Positions 1 to 8,028 of a stretch of DNA of 64,000 nt are shown in pieces (within the stretch, counting starts at the first letter, position 1; each line of letters opens with the position of its first letter). Origin of the DNA: Paenibacillus solanacearum (GTDB lineage Bacteria; Bacillota; Bacilli; Paenibacillales; NBRC-103111); the NCBI RefSeq assembly GCF_910593845.1, contig NZ_CAJVAS010000011.1:75247-139246 (forward strand). The letters are read 5' to 3'. Both the position numbers and the translations under genes were made by a program. The notes beneath the pieces are model-generated. The model was not told where the DNA came from and did no database searches. It was given only the letters and a program-made list of their open reading frames with translations.

Positions 1-352
1 CAATTTTGTCGACGTAGATCGCCTCGTACTGGTCCCGGGCACATAGGCAGACGAACTCCTGCGTGGCATCCGAAAGCTTGTGCAGGAACGGTTTGGCGAA
101 CTCCGCCAGGTTGTGGTTCGTCAAAACCTTGTTTCCGAGCTCTAATAGCGTATATCCGAGGGAATACTGTTTATTGGACGGATTTTGCTTGATAAATCCT
201 TCGCTTTCGAGCGTCATCAGCAGCTTGTGGACGGCTCCCTTCGAGAGCTGAAGCTGTCGGCTCAGTTCGCTGACACCCAGCTCTTTCTCGGAATCGAGAA
301 ACAGCTTCATCAGCCTGCAGCTGTTTTTGACGGAGGATAAATGATTGTCCAT
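1..352 (-). CDS. IclR-family transcriptional regulator (3' end beyond window)
   Basis: The reverse strand reads from an ATG at 352, with AAGGAG about ten bases upstream, to the window edge without a stop, so only the first 117 residues are present. Residues 5-60 form a winged helix-turn-helix of IclR type (GVSELSRQLQLSKGAVHKLLMTL, then a wing ending QYSLGYTLLELG). The residues that follow (EFAKPFLHKLSDATQEFVCLC) match the start of the IclR ligand-binding domain. It is transcribed away from the adjacent ABC importer operon, and the shared intergenic region carries tandem palindromes, so it probably controls that operon. The ligand is unknown; the transported substrate or its breakdown product is the obvious guess. 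Confidence 0.85.
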   Translation of the reverse strand, partial: MDNHLSSVKNSCRLMKLFLDSEKELGVSELSRQLQLSKGAVHKLLMTLESEGFIKQNPSNKQYSLGYTLLELGNKVLTNHNLAEFAKPFLHKLSDATQEFVCLCARDQYEAIYVDKI

Positions 353-491
353 ACCGATTGTAGCTCCTTACTTGTTGGGAAATCATGTGGCCGAATGACG
401 TTTTTTAGAAGGTAGTTTACCACAGATACCGTTTTTTTCCTAGAATGAAATTCATTGTGTTAGATAATGTGACATGGGCCGAAAAAACTTA

Positions 492-521
492 TTGCACTGT
501 TGTGCGATCCCGTGCTAATAT
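492..521 (+). promoter_or_regulatory. SigA-type promoter of the importer operon
   Basis: TTGCAC (492-497) and TAATAT (516-521) are separated by 18 bases, which fits a vegetative promoter. The predicted transcription start lies just upstream of two operator-like palindromes, which would suit repression by a bound regulator. Placement is by eye. Confidence 0.55.
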
Positions 522-529
522 TTTATCAT

Positions 530-566
530 ATTCACATATAGTAAACAATGTTCACGTATAGTGAAC
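530..566 (+). promoter_or_regulatory. Tandem operator, probably for the divergent IclR-type regulator
   Basis: GTTCACGTATAGTGAAC (550-566) is a perfect inverted repeat with six-base arms and a five-base spacer. ATTCACATATAGTAAAC (530-546) is a close copy exactly 20 bases upstream, about two helical turns away, so both would present the same DNA face. They lie between the promoter and the ribosome binding site of the solute-binding protein gene. IclR-family proteins often bind as dimers or tetramers to tandem palindromes; assignment to the neighbouring regulator is inference. Confidence 0.7.
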
Positions 567-593
567 GTTCTAACAACGTTAAGGAGGATTTAT

Positions 594-1700
594 ATGAAAA
601 AATGGGGTACTCTTCTTTCCGTCGCTGCACTGTGCAGCTCTTTGCTTGCAGGCTGTGGTTCCGCTTCGAAACCGGCCGATAACGCAGGCGCTGCCGGAGG
701 CACGGCACCGGCGAACACTGCACCGGAGAAGCAGCTTGTCATCGCGGGCAACGGGGCCACGGTGGAGCAGCTGATGAAGGACGAAATTTTCAAAAAGTTC
801 AACCAGAAATATCCCGATGTCAAGCTGACTTACGTATCCGGCGTATCCACTGAAATCGTAGCCAAAGTGAAAGCGCAAAAGGCTTCTCCGCAAATCGACG
901 TGACGGTGATCGAGGGCGGCGAGCAGGAAGGCGGCCGCGTAGAAGGATTATGGGATACGCTTTCAGACAAAGACATCCCGAATATGAAAAAAGTAGGCTC
1001 CGAGCTGAAAGTGAAAGACAACAGCGGCGTTGCCGTCAACTTTACGCCGATGGGCATTTCCTATAATGCGGAGATCGTGAAGGCAAAAGGCTTGCCGGTT
1101 CCCCAGTCGTGGAACGATCTGGCGAAGCCTGAAATGAAGGGCAACCTGAGCATCGCTGAAATTTCGAGCAACTTCGGACGCTCCGCCTTGATTATGCTCG
1201 CTTATGCGAACGGCGGTTCCGAGAAAAATATGGATCCCGGCTTCGAGAAGCTGAAAACGATCGCAGGCTATATGCCGACCTTCGCCAAAACATCCGCGCA
1301 GTTGCAGCAAGACATGCAGAACAAGACGGCGGCTTACACGACTTGGACGATGGCAAGAAGCCTAGTGCAGAAGGATGCGGGCCTGAATCTCGAGTTCGTC
1401 ATTCCGAAGGAAGGCGCGAACCTCGTTCCGAACGTGGCGACGATCGTCAAAGGCGCAAAAAGCCCGAACGCGGCGAAGCTGTTCATCGACTTCTTGTTGA
1501 CCGACGAAGTACAAACGTTGTACGGCAGCAAATTGTATTACAACCCGGCGGTAAACGTGAAACTTCCGGACGATCTTGCCAAGAAGCTGAGCTTCGACCG
1601 CAGCAAAGTCGTCAATTTCGATCTGGAGGTTGTCGGGCAAAAGACGCCGGAGTGGCTTGACCGTTTCAATAAAGAAGTTGCACCGAAAGTCGGAAAATAA
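594..1700 (+). CDS. ABC transporter solute-binding lipoprotein (PotD/AfuA-like, family 1)
   Basis: This 368-residue protein starts at ATG 594, seven bases after AAGGAGG. An upstream in-frame ATG at 561 lies inside the operator and lacks a ribosome site. The N-terminus is a lipoprotein signal with lipobox LLAGC (Cys21), so the protein should be anchored outside the membrane. The body (QLVIAGNGATVEQLM, VTVIEGGEQEGGRVEGLWDTL, MGISYNAEIVKAKGLPVPQSWNDLAKPEMKGNL) matches class-II binding proteins for polyamines, iron or small anions. It is the first gene of an operon encoding ATPase, two permeases and an M20 peptidase. The PotABC-like membrane genes suggest a polyamine-type small molecule; the peptidase argues for an acylated or peptide-linked substrate. 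The exact ligand is unknown. Confidence 0.9.
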   Translation: MKKWGTLLSVAALCSSLLAGCGSASKPADNAGAAGGTAPANTAPEKQLVIAGNGATVEQLMKDEIFKKFNQKYPDVKLTYVSGVSTEIVAKVKAQKASPQIDVTVIEGGEQEGGRVEGLWDTLSDKDIPNMKKVGSELKVKDNSGVAVNFTPMGISYNAEIVKAKGLPVPQSWNDLAKPEMKGNLSIAEISSNFGRSALIMLAYANGGSEKNMDPGFEKLKTIAGYMPTFAKTSAQLQQDMQNKTAAYTTWTMARSLVQKDAGLNLEFVIPKEGANLVPNVATIVKGAKSPNAAKLFIDFLLTDEVQTLYGSKLYYNPAVNVKLPDDLAKKLSFDRSKVVNFDLEVVGQKTPEWLDRFNKEVAPKVGK

Positions 1701-1711
1701 GGTGATGCCCC

Positions 1712-2815
1712 GTGAGCAAAAACATTGACGTTGAACTGAAAAACATCCAGAAAAAGTTTGGCTCGAACGTGGTCGTGGATCATTTTAATTTGCAAATCGA
1801 GCAAGGCGAGTGCGTCTCCTTCCTTGGTCCTTCCGGGTGCGGCAAGACGACGACGCTCAATATGATTGCAGGCTTTCTGGATCCCGATGAAGGCGAGCTG
1901 ATCATCAAGGGGAAGCGGATGAACGGCGTTCCGTCCAACAAACGGGACCTGGGCATGGTGTTCCAGACGTATTCGCTGTTCCCGCACATGACGATCTTCG
2001 AGAACGTCGCATACGGGCTGAAGCTACGGAAGGTGCCGAAGGCGGAAACCGCGGCGCGGGTCAATAAAGTGCTGGAGCTCGTCAAGCTCCCGCACATCTC
2101 GGACCGGTACCCGAGGCAGCTGTCCGGCGGGCAGCGGCAGCGGATCGCGATTGCGCGGGCGCTCGTGACCGAGCCGACGCTGCTGCTGCTTGACGAGCCG
2201 CTCAGCAACCTGGACGCGAAGCTGCGTGAGGAGCTGCGGGACGAGATGAAGCGGCTGCAGCAGGAGATCGGCGTCACGACGATCTTCGTGACGCATGATC
2301 AGGAGGAAGCGCTCTATTTGTCCAACCGGATCGTCGTGCTCGACCACGGCAAGGTGGAGCAAATTGGGACGCCATGGGACATTTATAACCGGCCGGCTTC
2401 CGAATTCGTGCATACATTTATCGGCAAGTCGAACCGGATGACGGGTGTCGTCGAGCAGTTGTACGACGGCCGCATGCTGCTCCGAACGGATGCGGGCTTC
2501 AACCTGTTCGGTGACATTCGCGACAAGCAGATCGCGCCTAGAACGAACGTCTCCGTCTATGTCCGGCCGGAGAAAATTACGCTCCATACCGAAGACCGCG
2601 GGACGCAGGACGTGAACCGCGCGAAGGGGACGGTCAAGCTGACCTCGTTCCTCGGCGCGCATACGGAATGCGAGGTTGAGGTAGGGCGCTATACCGTCAC
2701 GGTGCGCATCCAGAGCGCGGCACAGCTCGAGCCTTTACAAGCGGGCCAGACGGTGTACCTGGAATGGAAGGCGGAAGATGTATTCGTATTCCCTAGAGAG
2801 GGGCAAGACGAATGA
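1712..2815 (+). CDS. ABC transporter ATP-binding protein (PotA/FbpC-like)
   Basis: The 367-residue protein begins at GTG 1712 after an AAGGTGATG ribosome site. It has Walker A GPSGCGKTT at residues 39-47, the Q-loop within MVFQTYSLFPHMT, the signature LSGGQRQR, Walker B LLLLDEP, a D-loop SNLDAK and the switch histidine in FVTHDQEEA. The C-terminal third (about 240-365) is a TOBE-type regulatory domain, as in PotA and FbpC. It should energise import through the two permeases encoded directly downstream; the next gene overlaps its stop codon by four bases, which implies translational coupling. Confidence 0.95.
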   Translation: MSKNIDVELKNIQKKFGSNVVVDHFNLQIEQGECVSFLGPSGCGKTTTLNMIAGFLDPDEGELIIKGKRMNGVPSNKRDLGMVFQTYSLFPHMTIFENVAYGLKLRKVPKAETAARVNKVLELVKLPHISDRYPRQLSGGQRQRIAIARALVTEPTLLLLDEPLSNLDAKLREELRDEMKRLQQEIGVTTIFVTHDQEEALYLSNRIVVLDHGKVEQIGTPWDIYNRPASEFVHTFIGKSNRMTGVVEQLYDGRMLLRTDAGFNLFGDIRDKQIAPRTNVSVYVRPEKITLHTEDRGTQDVNRAKGTVKLTSFLGAHTECEVEVGRYTVTVRIQSAAQLEPLQAGQTVYLEWKAEDVFVFPREGQDE

Positions 2816-3669
2816 GGCAGGGTCGTAGCCGTTTCAAGCAAGCTGCCCCGCTGCTGCTCGCTCCCGCGCTTATCGTATTGTTAGGCGTGTTTCTGCTGCC
2901 GATGCTGTACATCTTGCTGCTCAGCTTCCAGGATAAGCACGAGCAGTTCACGTTCGACAATTATATGCTGTTCGTGAAAGACCCGTACTACGTGCAAATA
3001 CTGTGGCGTACGATCAAGCTCAGCTTGTACACGGTCGCCGCTTGCTTCCTTCTCGGTTACCCGGTTGCGATGTATATGGCACAGGCGTCGAACAAGATGC
3101 GGGGATTCATCACGTTCCTCATCATCGCTCCGCATCTCGTCAGCGTTGTCATCCGCAACTTCGGATGGGTGATCATCCTCGGGGAGAAAGGGCTGGTCAA
3201 CAACGCCTTGCTGAAGATTGGCATGATCGACAAGCCGATCCGGCTCATGTACAACGAGCTCGGCGTGGTTATCGGCTTGACCGATTCATTGATCGTCTAT
3301 ATGATCCTGGCGATCGCCACCAGCCTGTACCAGATCGACGGCTCGCTCTACAAAGCGGCAGGCATTCTCGGCGCCGGCAAAGTGCGGACGTTCTTCACCG
3401 TCGTCGTGCCGCTGACGCTGCCAGGGATGCTCGCCGGGTCGACGCTCGTGTTCAGCTTGTCCATGAGCTCGTTCGTCACGCCGGCCTTGATGGGCGGCAC
3501 CTCGGTGAAAGTGCTGCCAGTCATCGCGTACGAGAAGATTATGACCCAGCTCAATTGGCAGGTAGGCGCTGCGCTGTCCTTCCTCCTGCTCGCTTCGACC
3601 GTCGCCTTGGTGACCTTGTTTACGAAGCTTGTGGAAACGAAGCGGTACAAAGAGGTGTTCTCCTCATGA
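2812..3669 (+). CDS. ABC transporter permease (PotB-like)
   Basis: This 285-residue inner-membrane permease starts at ATG 2812, overlapping the ATPase stop (ATGA). It has about six hydrophobic segments and the cytoplasmic EAA-type loop (YKAAGILGAGKVRTFF...PLTLPG) that docks onto the ATPase. The sequence resembles PotB/FbpB permeases of polyamine and related importers. It forms a heterodimer with the next gene product, presumably, and shares its operon with the lipoprotein and ATPase. Confidence 0.93.
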   Translation: MRQGRSRFKQAAPLLLAPALIVLLGVFLLPMLYILLLSFQDKHEQFTFDNYMLFVKDPYYVQILWRTIKLSLYTVAACFLLGYPVAMYMAQASNKMRGFITFLIIAPHLVSVVIRNFGWVIILGEKGLVNNALLKIGMIDKPIRLMYNELGVVIGLTDSLIVYMILAIATSLYQIDGSLYKAAGILGAGKVRTFFTVVVPLTLPGMLAGSTLVFSLSMSSFVTPALMGGTSVKVLPVIAYEKIMTQLNWQVGAALSFLLLASTVALVTLFTKLVETKRYKEVFSS

Positions 3670-4469
3670 AGAAAAAAAATTGGCTGCTCGGCACCATTAC
3701 GTTTATTGTCGTTCTGTTCGTCATTTCGCCGCTGCTTGTCATCATCCCGACCTCGTTCACGTCGGTCAAATATTTGTCGTTCCCGCCGGTCGGCTTCTCC
3801 GGCATGTGGTATGCGAAAATTTTCGACCGTCCCGAGTTTACGGAGTCGTTCGTTTTCAGTCTCGAGCTGGCTGCCTTGACGGCCGTCATCTCGACGCTCG
3901 TCGGCACGCTGGCCGGGCTCGCACTGCACAAATACAAATTCCGCGGCAGAGGCGTCATTAACGGTCTGCTGCTGTCGCCGCTGACGGTGCCCGCGCTTAT
4001 TATCGGGATCGCGGTGCTGTTGTTCTTCACACGCATCGGCATCGCCGGCACGTTCCTCGGTCTGCTGCTGGCGCATATTCTGATTTCCATCCCGTATGTT
4101 GTCCGTTTGGTCCTGACGGGGCTCAGTTCCTTCGATTACACGCTGGAGCGGGCGGCCTATATTATGGGCGCGAAGCCGATCAACGTGTTCTGGGATATTA
4201 CGATGCCGCTGCTGAAGCCGGCGATCATGTCGGGGATGATCTTCGCCTTCCTGACGTCGTTTGACAACGTAACGGTATCGCTGTTCCTCATTTCCCCGTC
4301 GACGACGACGCTGCCGCTGGCGATTTTCAGCCATATGCAGGAATCGCTCGATCCGCTCGTCGCTTCGATTTCGTCCGTCGTCATTTTGCTTAGCTTGGTT
4401 TTCATTATTATTTTGGAACGCGTGTATGGTTTGGACCGTCTGTTCGGCTCCAATTCGCAGTCCCACTAA
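3666..4469 (+). CDS. ABC transporter permease (PotC-like)
   Basis: The 267-residue product starts at ATG 3666, overlapping the previous stop by four bases. A longer frame upstream is only read-through in the alternative frame of the neighbouring permease. There are about six membrane spans and an EAA loop (LERAAYIMGAKPINVFWDI...PLLKPA). It is the second half of the importer channel. The sequence resembles PotC/YdcV permeases. Confidence 0.93.
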   Translation: MKKKNWLLGTITFIVVLFVISPLLVIIPTSFTSVKYLSFPPVGFSGMWYAKIFDRPEFTESFVFSLELAALTAVISTLVGTLAGLALHKYKFRGRGVINGLLLSPLTVPALIIGIAVLLFFTRIGIAGTFLGLLLAHILISIPYVVRLVLTGLSSFDYTLERAAYIMGAKPINVFWDITMPLLKPAIMSGMIFAFLTSFDNVTVSLFLISPSTTTLPLAIFSHMQESLDPLVASISSVVILLSLVFIIILERVYGLDRLFGSNSQSH

Positions 4470-4487
4470 CGGAGATGCATTGCAATC

Positions 4488-5630
4488 ATGTCACACAACT
4501 TAACCGAACACATCCAATCCGATCTCCCCGAGCTGCTTCGGCTGCTCGAGGAAAGCGTCAATATGGACTCACCGTCCAAAAGCAAGGAAGCCGGCGATCT
4601 GATCGCCGGCTGGTATGCGCAGCAGTTCACGCGCTTGACCGGGGGACGCGTCACCCGCGTTCCGCACCCGGTGGCCGGCGACCGGCTGCTGTGCGAAGTG
4701 GGCGATGGGCCGGAGCAGGTGCTGCTCATCGGCCACTACGATACGGTCTGGCCGCTCGGTGAGGCGGCCAAACGGCCGTTTCGCATTGAGGGCGGCAACG
4801 CCTACGGACCTGGCGTCTACGATATGAAGGCGGGCCTGCTGCAGGCGATGTTCGCGCTGAAGGCGCTGCAGGACACCGGCCGGTTTCCCTCAGGGAAACG
4901 GGTGGTACTGCTGATCAACAGCGACGAAGAGATCGGCAGCCCGACGTCCCGCGGCTTTATCGAGGAAGCGGCGCGGCAATCGGCGGCTGCCTTCGTGCTG
5001 GAGCCGCCGATGGAGCCGAACGGCGCGCTCAAGACATCGCGCAAAGGGAGCGGGCGATACAAGCTTACGGTGAAGGGCGTATCCGCCCATGCCGGCGTTA
5101 ATCCACAGAAGGGCGTATCGGCCATTCTGGAGATGGCTTGCCACATTCAGCGGCTGCATGCGATGACCGATTACGCGAAGGGAACGACCGTTAACGTCGG
5201 CATCGTGCACGGCGGCATCGGCAGCAACGTCGTCGCCGAGCATGCGGAAGCGGAAATCGACGTGCGCGTCGCGACGCTGGAGGAAGCGGAGCGCATCGAG
5301 GCGGAGCTCGCATCGCTGCAGCCGGTTCTCCCGGGAGCGGCCATCGAGCTGACCGGCGGGATGATGCGGCCGCCGATGGAGCGCACGGGCGCGATCGCCG
5401 GGCTCTACGCGCTGGCCCGCGAGGTGGCGCGCACGGAGCTGGCGATCGCGCTGGAGGAGACGGCCACCGGCGGCGTCAGCGACGGCAACTTCTCGGCCGC
5501 CGTCGGCACCCCGACGCTGGACGGTCTCGGCGCCCGCGGCGATCACGCGCATTCGCCGCTCGAATACGTGCGCGTCGATGAAATCCCCGCGCGGACGGCG
5601 CTGCTGGCGCGCTTGATTGAAAGCTGCTGA
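4488..5630 (+). CDS. M20-family metallopeptidase (carboxypeptidase G2/ArgE-like)
   Basis: This 380-residue cytoplasmic enzyme carries the full di-zinc set of the M20 family: His83 and Asp85 in GHYDTVWP, bridging Asp112 in YDMKAGL, catalytic Glu147 and ligand Glu148 in SDEEIGS, Glu172 in LEPPM, and a late His in GDHAHSPLEY. A dimerisation insert (about 185-300, KGVSAHAGVNP) lies in the middle. Its closest type is carboxypeptidase G2, which removes acyl or glutamyl groups from amino acids. The start codon follows an ACGGAGATG site by about a dozen bases. It is the last gene of the importer operon, so it probably hydrolyses the imported compound. Confidence 0.9.
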   Translation: MSHNLTEHIQSDLPELLRLLEESVNMDSPSKSKEAGDLIAGWYAQQFTRLTGGRVTRVPHPVAGDRLLCEVGDGPEQVLLIGHYDTVWPLGEAAKRPFRIEGGNAYGPGVYDMKAGLLQAMFALKALQDTGRFPSGKRVVLLINSDEEIGSPTSRGFIEEAARQSAAAFVLEPPMEPNGALKTSRKGSGRYKLTVKGVSAHAGVNPQKGVSAILEMACHIQRLHAMTDYAKGTTVNVGIVHGGIGSNVVAEHAEAEIDVRVATLEEAERIEAELASLQPVLPGAAIELTGGMMRPPMERTGAIAGLYALAREVARTELAIALEETATGGVSDGNFSAAVGTPTLDGLGARGDHAHSPLEYVRVDEIPARTALLARLIESC

Positions 5631-5793
5631 CGGCTTCACGCCGCATGTGCCGGACCGCGTCTGCCGACCGGCAGGCCAAGCCGTTCGGCCGGCGTTAGCG
5701 CAATGCTCCTGCTTTCGATGCCGCATGTCCCTTCCGGACACGGCCGGCTTCGAATATTGCATCCGATAGACCTTCATAACGAAGTATAACGAC

Positions 5794-5828
5794 CGGTAGG
5801 CCGCTCGCAAGAGCGGCCTACCGTTTTT
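5794..5828 (+). terminator. Rho-independent terminator of the importer operon
   Basis: A perfect 13-bp stem (5794-5806 with 5811-5823) around a GCAA tetraloop is followed by five T residues on the plus strand. It ends the operon that starts at 594. The panD stop codon on the opposite strand lies inside the right arm, so the element overlaps the 3' end of panD. Confidence 0.92.
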
Positions 5829-6225
5829 CGTCGAGCTTCGCGTCCTGCTCGGAGACGACCAGATCGTGATGCTCGACTCCAGTAATGCGATTGTCCGCGT
5901 CGACGAACACGACCGACGGCTTGAGCTCGTCGATTTCTTGTTCCGTGCATAAGCCGAGGCTGAGCACGATGACAAGATCTCCGGGCTGGAACAGATGGGC
6001 AGGCGGGCCGTTCAGACACACTTTGCCCGAGCCTTCGGGAGCGGGGATCGCATACGTTTTCCAGCGCGTCGCATTGCGGAGACTGGTGATTTGCACCATT
6101 TCGTAAGGCTTGATATGCGCCTCCTTCATCAGCAGCGCATCCAGCGTAATACTTCCGACGTAATCCAATCGGGCCTCCGTGACGGTCGCCCGGTGAATTT
6201 TCCCTTTGCACATTAAGCGGAGCAT
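5818..6225 (-). CDS. panD: Aspartate 1-decarboxylase
   Basis: The 135-residue product is the pyruvoyl enzyme that makes beta-alanine from aspartate for pantothenate and CoA synthesis. Self-cleavage should occur at Gly24-Ser25 in YVGSITLD, producing the pyruvoyl group, and the catalytic Lys9 and the HRATVTEA segment are present. ATG 6225 follows AAGGAGGA by six bases. The protein is slightly longer at the C-terminus than the usual ~127 residues. It stands alone: panB and panC are not in this window. Its last codons overlap the terminator of the convergent importer operon. Confidence 0.95.
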   Translation of the reverse strand: MLRLMCKGKIHRATVTEARLDYVGSITLDALLMKEAHIKPYEMVQITSLRNATRWKTYAIPAPEGSGKVCLNGPPAHLFQPGDLVIVLSLGLCTEQEIDELKPSVVFVDADNRITGVEHHDLVVSEQDAKLDEKR

Positions 6226-6406
6226 GCCATTCCTCCTTCATGTAGGTACACCACATCGTATGGGCGGGACCGCCTAAAGTTTCCATATTTCCGCCAACTT
6301 GGGCCGCTGCCGTTCGCAGATTGCCGCCGGCAACGTATCGTATAACGAATATCCGCTTCGGTCTATGGACGAAGTATGCATCTCATGACAGAACGGAGGT
6401 CCGGCT

Positions 6407-7630
6407 GTGGATAGGTTTTGGCAAAAGTGCGCCCGATGCGCCCGAACCGTCCGTTTCTCGTTGAACGGGCGATGCGCATGCGGCGGGACGCTGCTGGTGC
6501 AGTACGATCTGGAACGAATCCGCGCAGCGGTGCGCAAATCTGCGCTGAAGGATAGGCCTGCCGCGATGTGGCGGTACAAGGAGCTGCTTCCGATCGCCCG
6601 TGAGCGATCGATCGTTACGCTGGGCGAAGGATGGACGCCGCTGCTGCGGATGAAGCCGCTGGAGCGGAAGCTGGGGATAAGGTATATAGGGGTGAAGCGG
6701 GAGGAACAGAACCCGACCGGCAGCTTCAAGTCGCGCGGGTTCGCATCGACGATTTCGCTGCTGAAGGAGCATGGAATCGATTACGTGGCCGTGCCGTCCA
6801 ATGGCAATGCGGCGTCGGCCATGGCGGCCTATGCCGCACGAGCCGGAATGAGGGCGGCGGCGATCGTCCCCCGCGACTGTCCGGGCATCATCATCGAGGG
6901 ATGTTTGCGGTACGGCGCGGCAACGTATGTGGTGGACGGACTGATCCACGATGCGAGCCGCATCATCGAAGAAGGAGCGGCGGAGCAAGGCTGGTTCCAT
7001 GCCGGTACCTTGAAAGAGCCGGGGAGAGTGGAAGGAAAGAAGACGATGGGGCTGGAGCTGGCGGAGCAGCTCGATTGGAAGCTGCCGGATGTCATCATCT
7101 ACCCGACGGGAGGCGGCTCGGGCATGATCGGCATGTGGAAGGCGTTCCAGGAGCTGCTTGAGCTCAAGTGGATCGGCGGCAAGCTGCCCAGGATGGTCAG
7201 CGTGCAGGAAGCGGGCTGCCAGCCGCTGGCCGACGCCATGCGCACGGGCGCCTTCGTGCCGCCGGCTGCGGAAGAAGTGACCTCCAAGCCAACCGGGCTG
7301 CGGGTACCGAATCCGCCGGACGGCGAGCTTGTCGTTCACATCATCAAGCAATCGCAAGGAACGGCGATCGGCGTGACCACGGAGCAGATCGACGAAGCGC
7401 AAAAGCAGATGGGGCGTCTGGGCATCTCCAGCTCACCGGAAGGGGCGGCCACGCTGGCCGGGCTCGTTCAACTGCGCGAAGCGGGCTGGATTCGCCCCGG
7501 GGAATCCGTCGTGCTGTTCAACACCTCTCACGCGGACAAATATGTGTCGTGGACGCCTTCCGCAGCGGTGCCCGTCGTCAGGAGCTATAGCGAGCTGCGC
7601 CAGCATCAGCAGCAAACGGGCGGCAGTTAA
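6407..7630 (+). CDS. thrC: Threonine synthase (PLP-dependent)
   Basis: The 407-residue enzyme begins at GTG 6407 behind ACGGAGGT. An N-terminal zinc-ribbon-like segment with Cys8, Cys11, Cys23 and Cys25 precedes the fold-II PLP domain, as in plant- and archaeal-type threonine synthases. The PLP lysine is Lys108 in NPTGSFKSRG; SNGNAASAMAAYAARAG and the phosphate-binding GGGSG loop (about 235-240) follow. It converts O-phosphohomoserine to threonine. No hom or thrB lies nearby, so a paralogue acting on another hydroxy-amino-acid phosphate cannot be excluded. Confidence 0.85.
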   Translation: MDRFWQKCARCARTVRFSLNGRCACGGTLLVQYDLERIRAAVRKSALKDRPAAMWRYKELLPIARERSIVTLGEGWTPLLRMKPLERKLGIRYIGVKREEQNPTGSFKSRGFASTISLLKEHGIDYVAVPSNGNAASAMAAYAARAGMRAAAIVPRDCPGIIIEGCLRYGAATYVVDGLIHDASRIIEEGAAEQGWFHAGTLKEPGRVEGKKTMGLELAEQLDWKLPDVIIYPTGGGSGMIGMWKAFQELLELKWIGGKLPRMVSVQEAGCQPLADAMRTGAFVPPAAEEVTSKPTGLRVPNPPDGELVVHIIKQSQGTAIGVTTEQIDEAQKQMGRLGISSSPEGAATLAGLVQLREAGWIRPGESVVLFNTSHADKYVSWTPSAAVPVVRSYSELRQHQQQTGGS

Positions 7631-7774
7631 GCCGGCCCGGGCTTGCGCTGGCAGCCCGATTCAATCGAGCGGCTGCAGCGGGAGATGCGCCCGCAGCCGG
7701 GCCCGGATGCGCCGCTCCAGATTGGGGCGGCCTGCCGCTTACCGGCGCGGTGCACCCCCGAGCGGCGGCGGGCG

Positions 7775-7984
7775 CTAGTACATTTTCTGATACAGCCAAT
7801 TTCCGATATAGACGAGAACCGCCAGCACCAGGCTCATCCACCCCATGATGCGCGAAGCGAGCTGTTCCTTGTGCATGCCTTCCCTGGCGTAGCCCTTCAC
7901 GTCGATCGACAAAATCATGATGCCGCTGAACAGAAACAAAAACATGGTGAAGTTCATATAGCCGATCGAAAAACCGGAAACCAT
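7775..7984 (-). CDS. Small membrane protein, CLC_0170-like, in ger operon 1
   Basis: This 69-residue protein has two hydrophobic spans (YMNFTMFLFLFSGIMILSI and MGWMSLVLAVLVYIGNWLY). I prefer ATG 7984, six bases after GGAGGG, over ATG 7990, which abuts the ribosome site. It lies 44 bases after the gerC-type gene and is probably the fourth gene of the operon. Its shape matches the small CLC_0170-type proteins that accompany germinant-receptor operons, but the family call is from memory. Function is unknown; by position it could be a small extra receptor subunit like GerD- or D-type proteins. Confidence 0.75.
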   Translation of the reverse strand: MVSGFSIGYMNFTMFLFLFSGIMILSIDVKGYAREGMHKEQLASRIMGWMSLVLAVLVYIGNWLYQKMY

Positions 7985-8028
7985 GCCCATCCCTCCCCGA
8001 ACGTTTCATGCCGTACACGGCCTGACGT

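Noticed and set aside
3003-4469. A 488-codon frame spanning both permease genes of the first importer
   Set aside because: Only the part from ATG 3666 encodes a permease. The upstream half is the +1 reading of the first permease and has no membrane segments.
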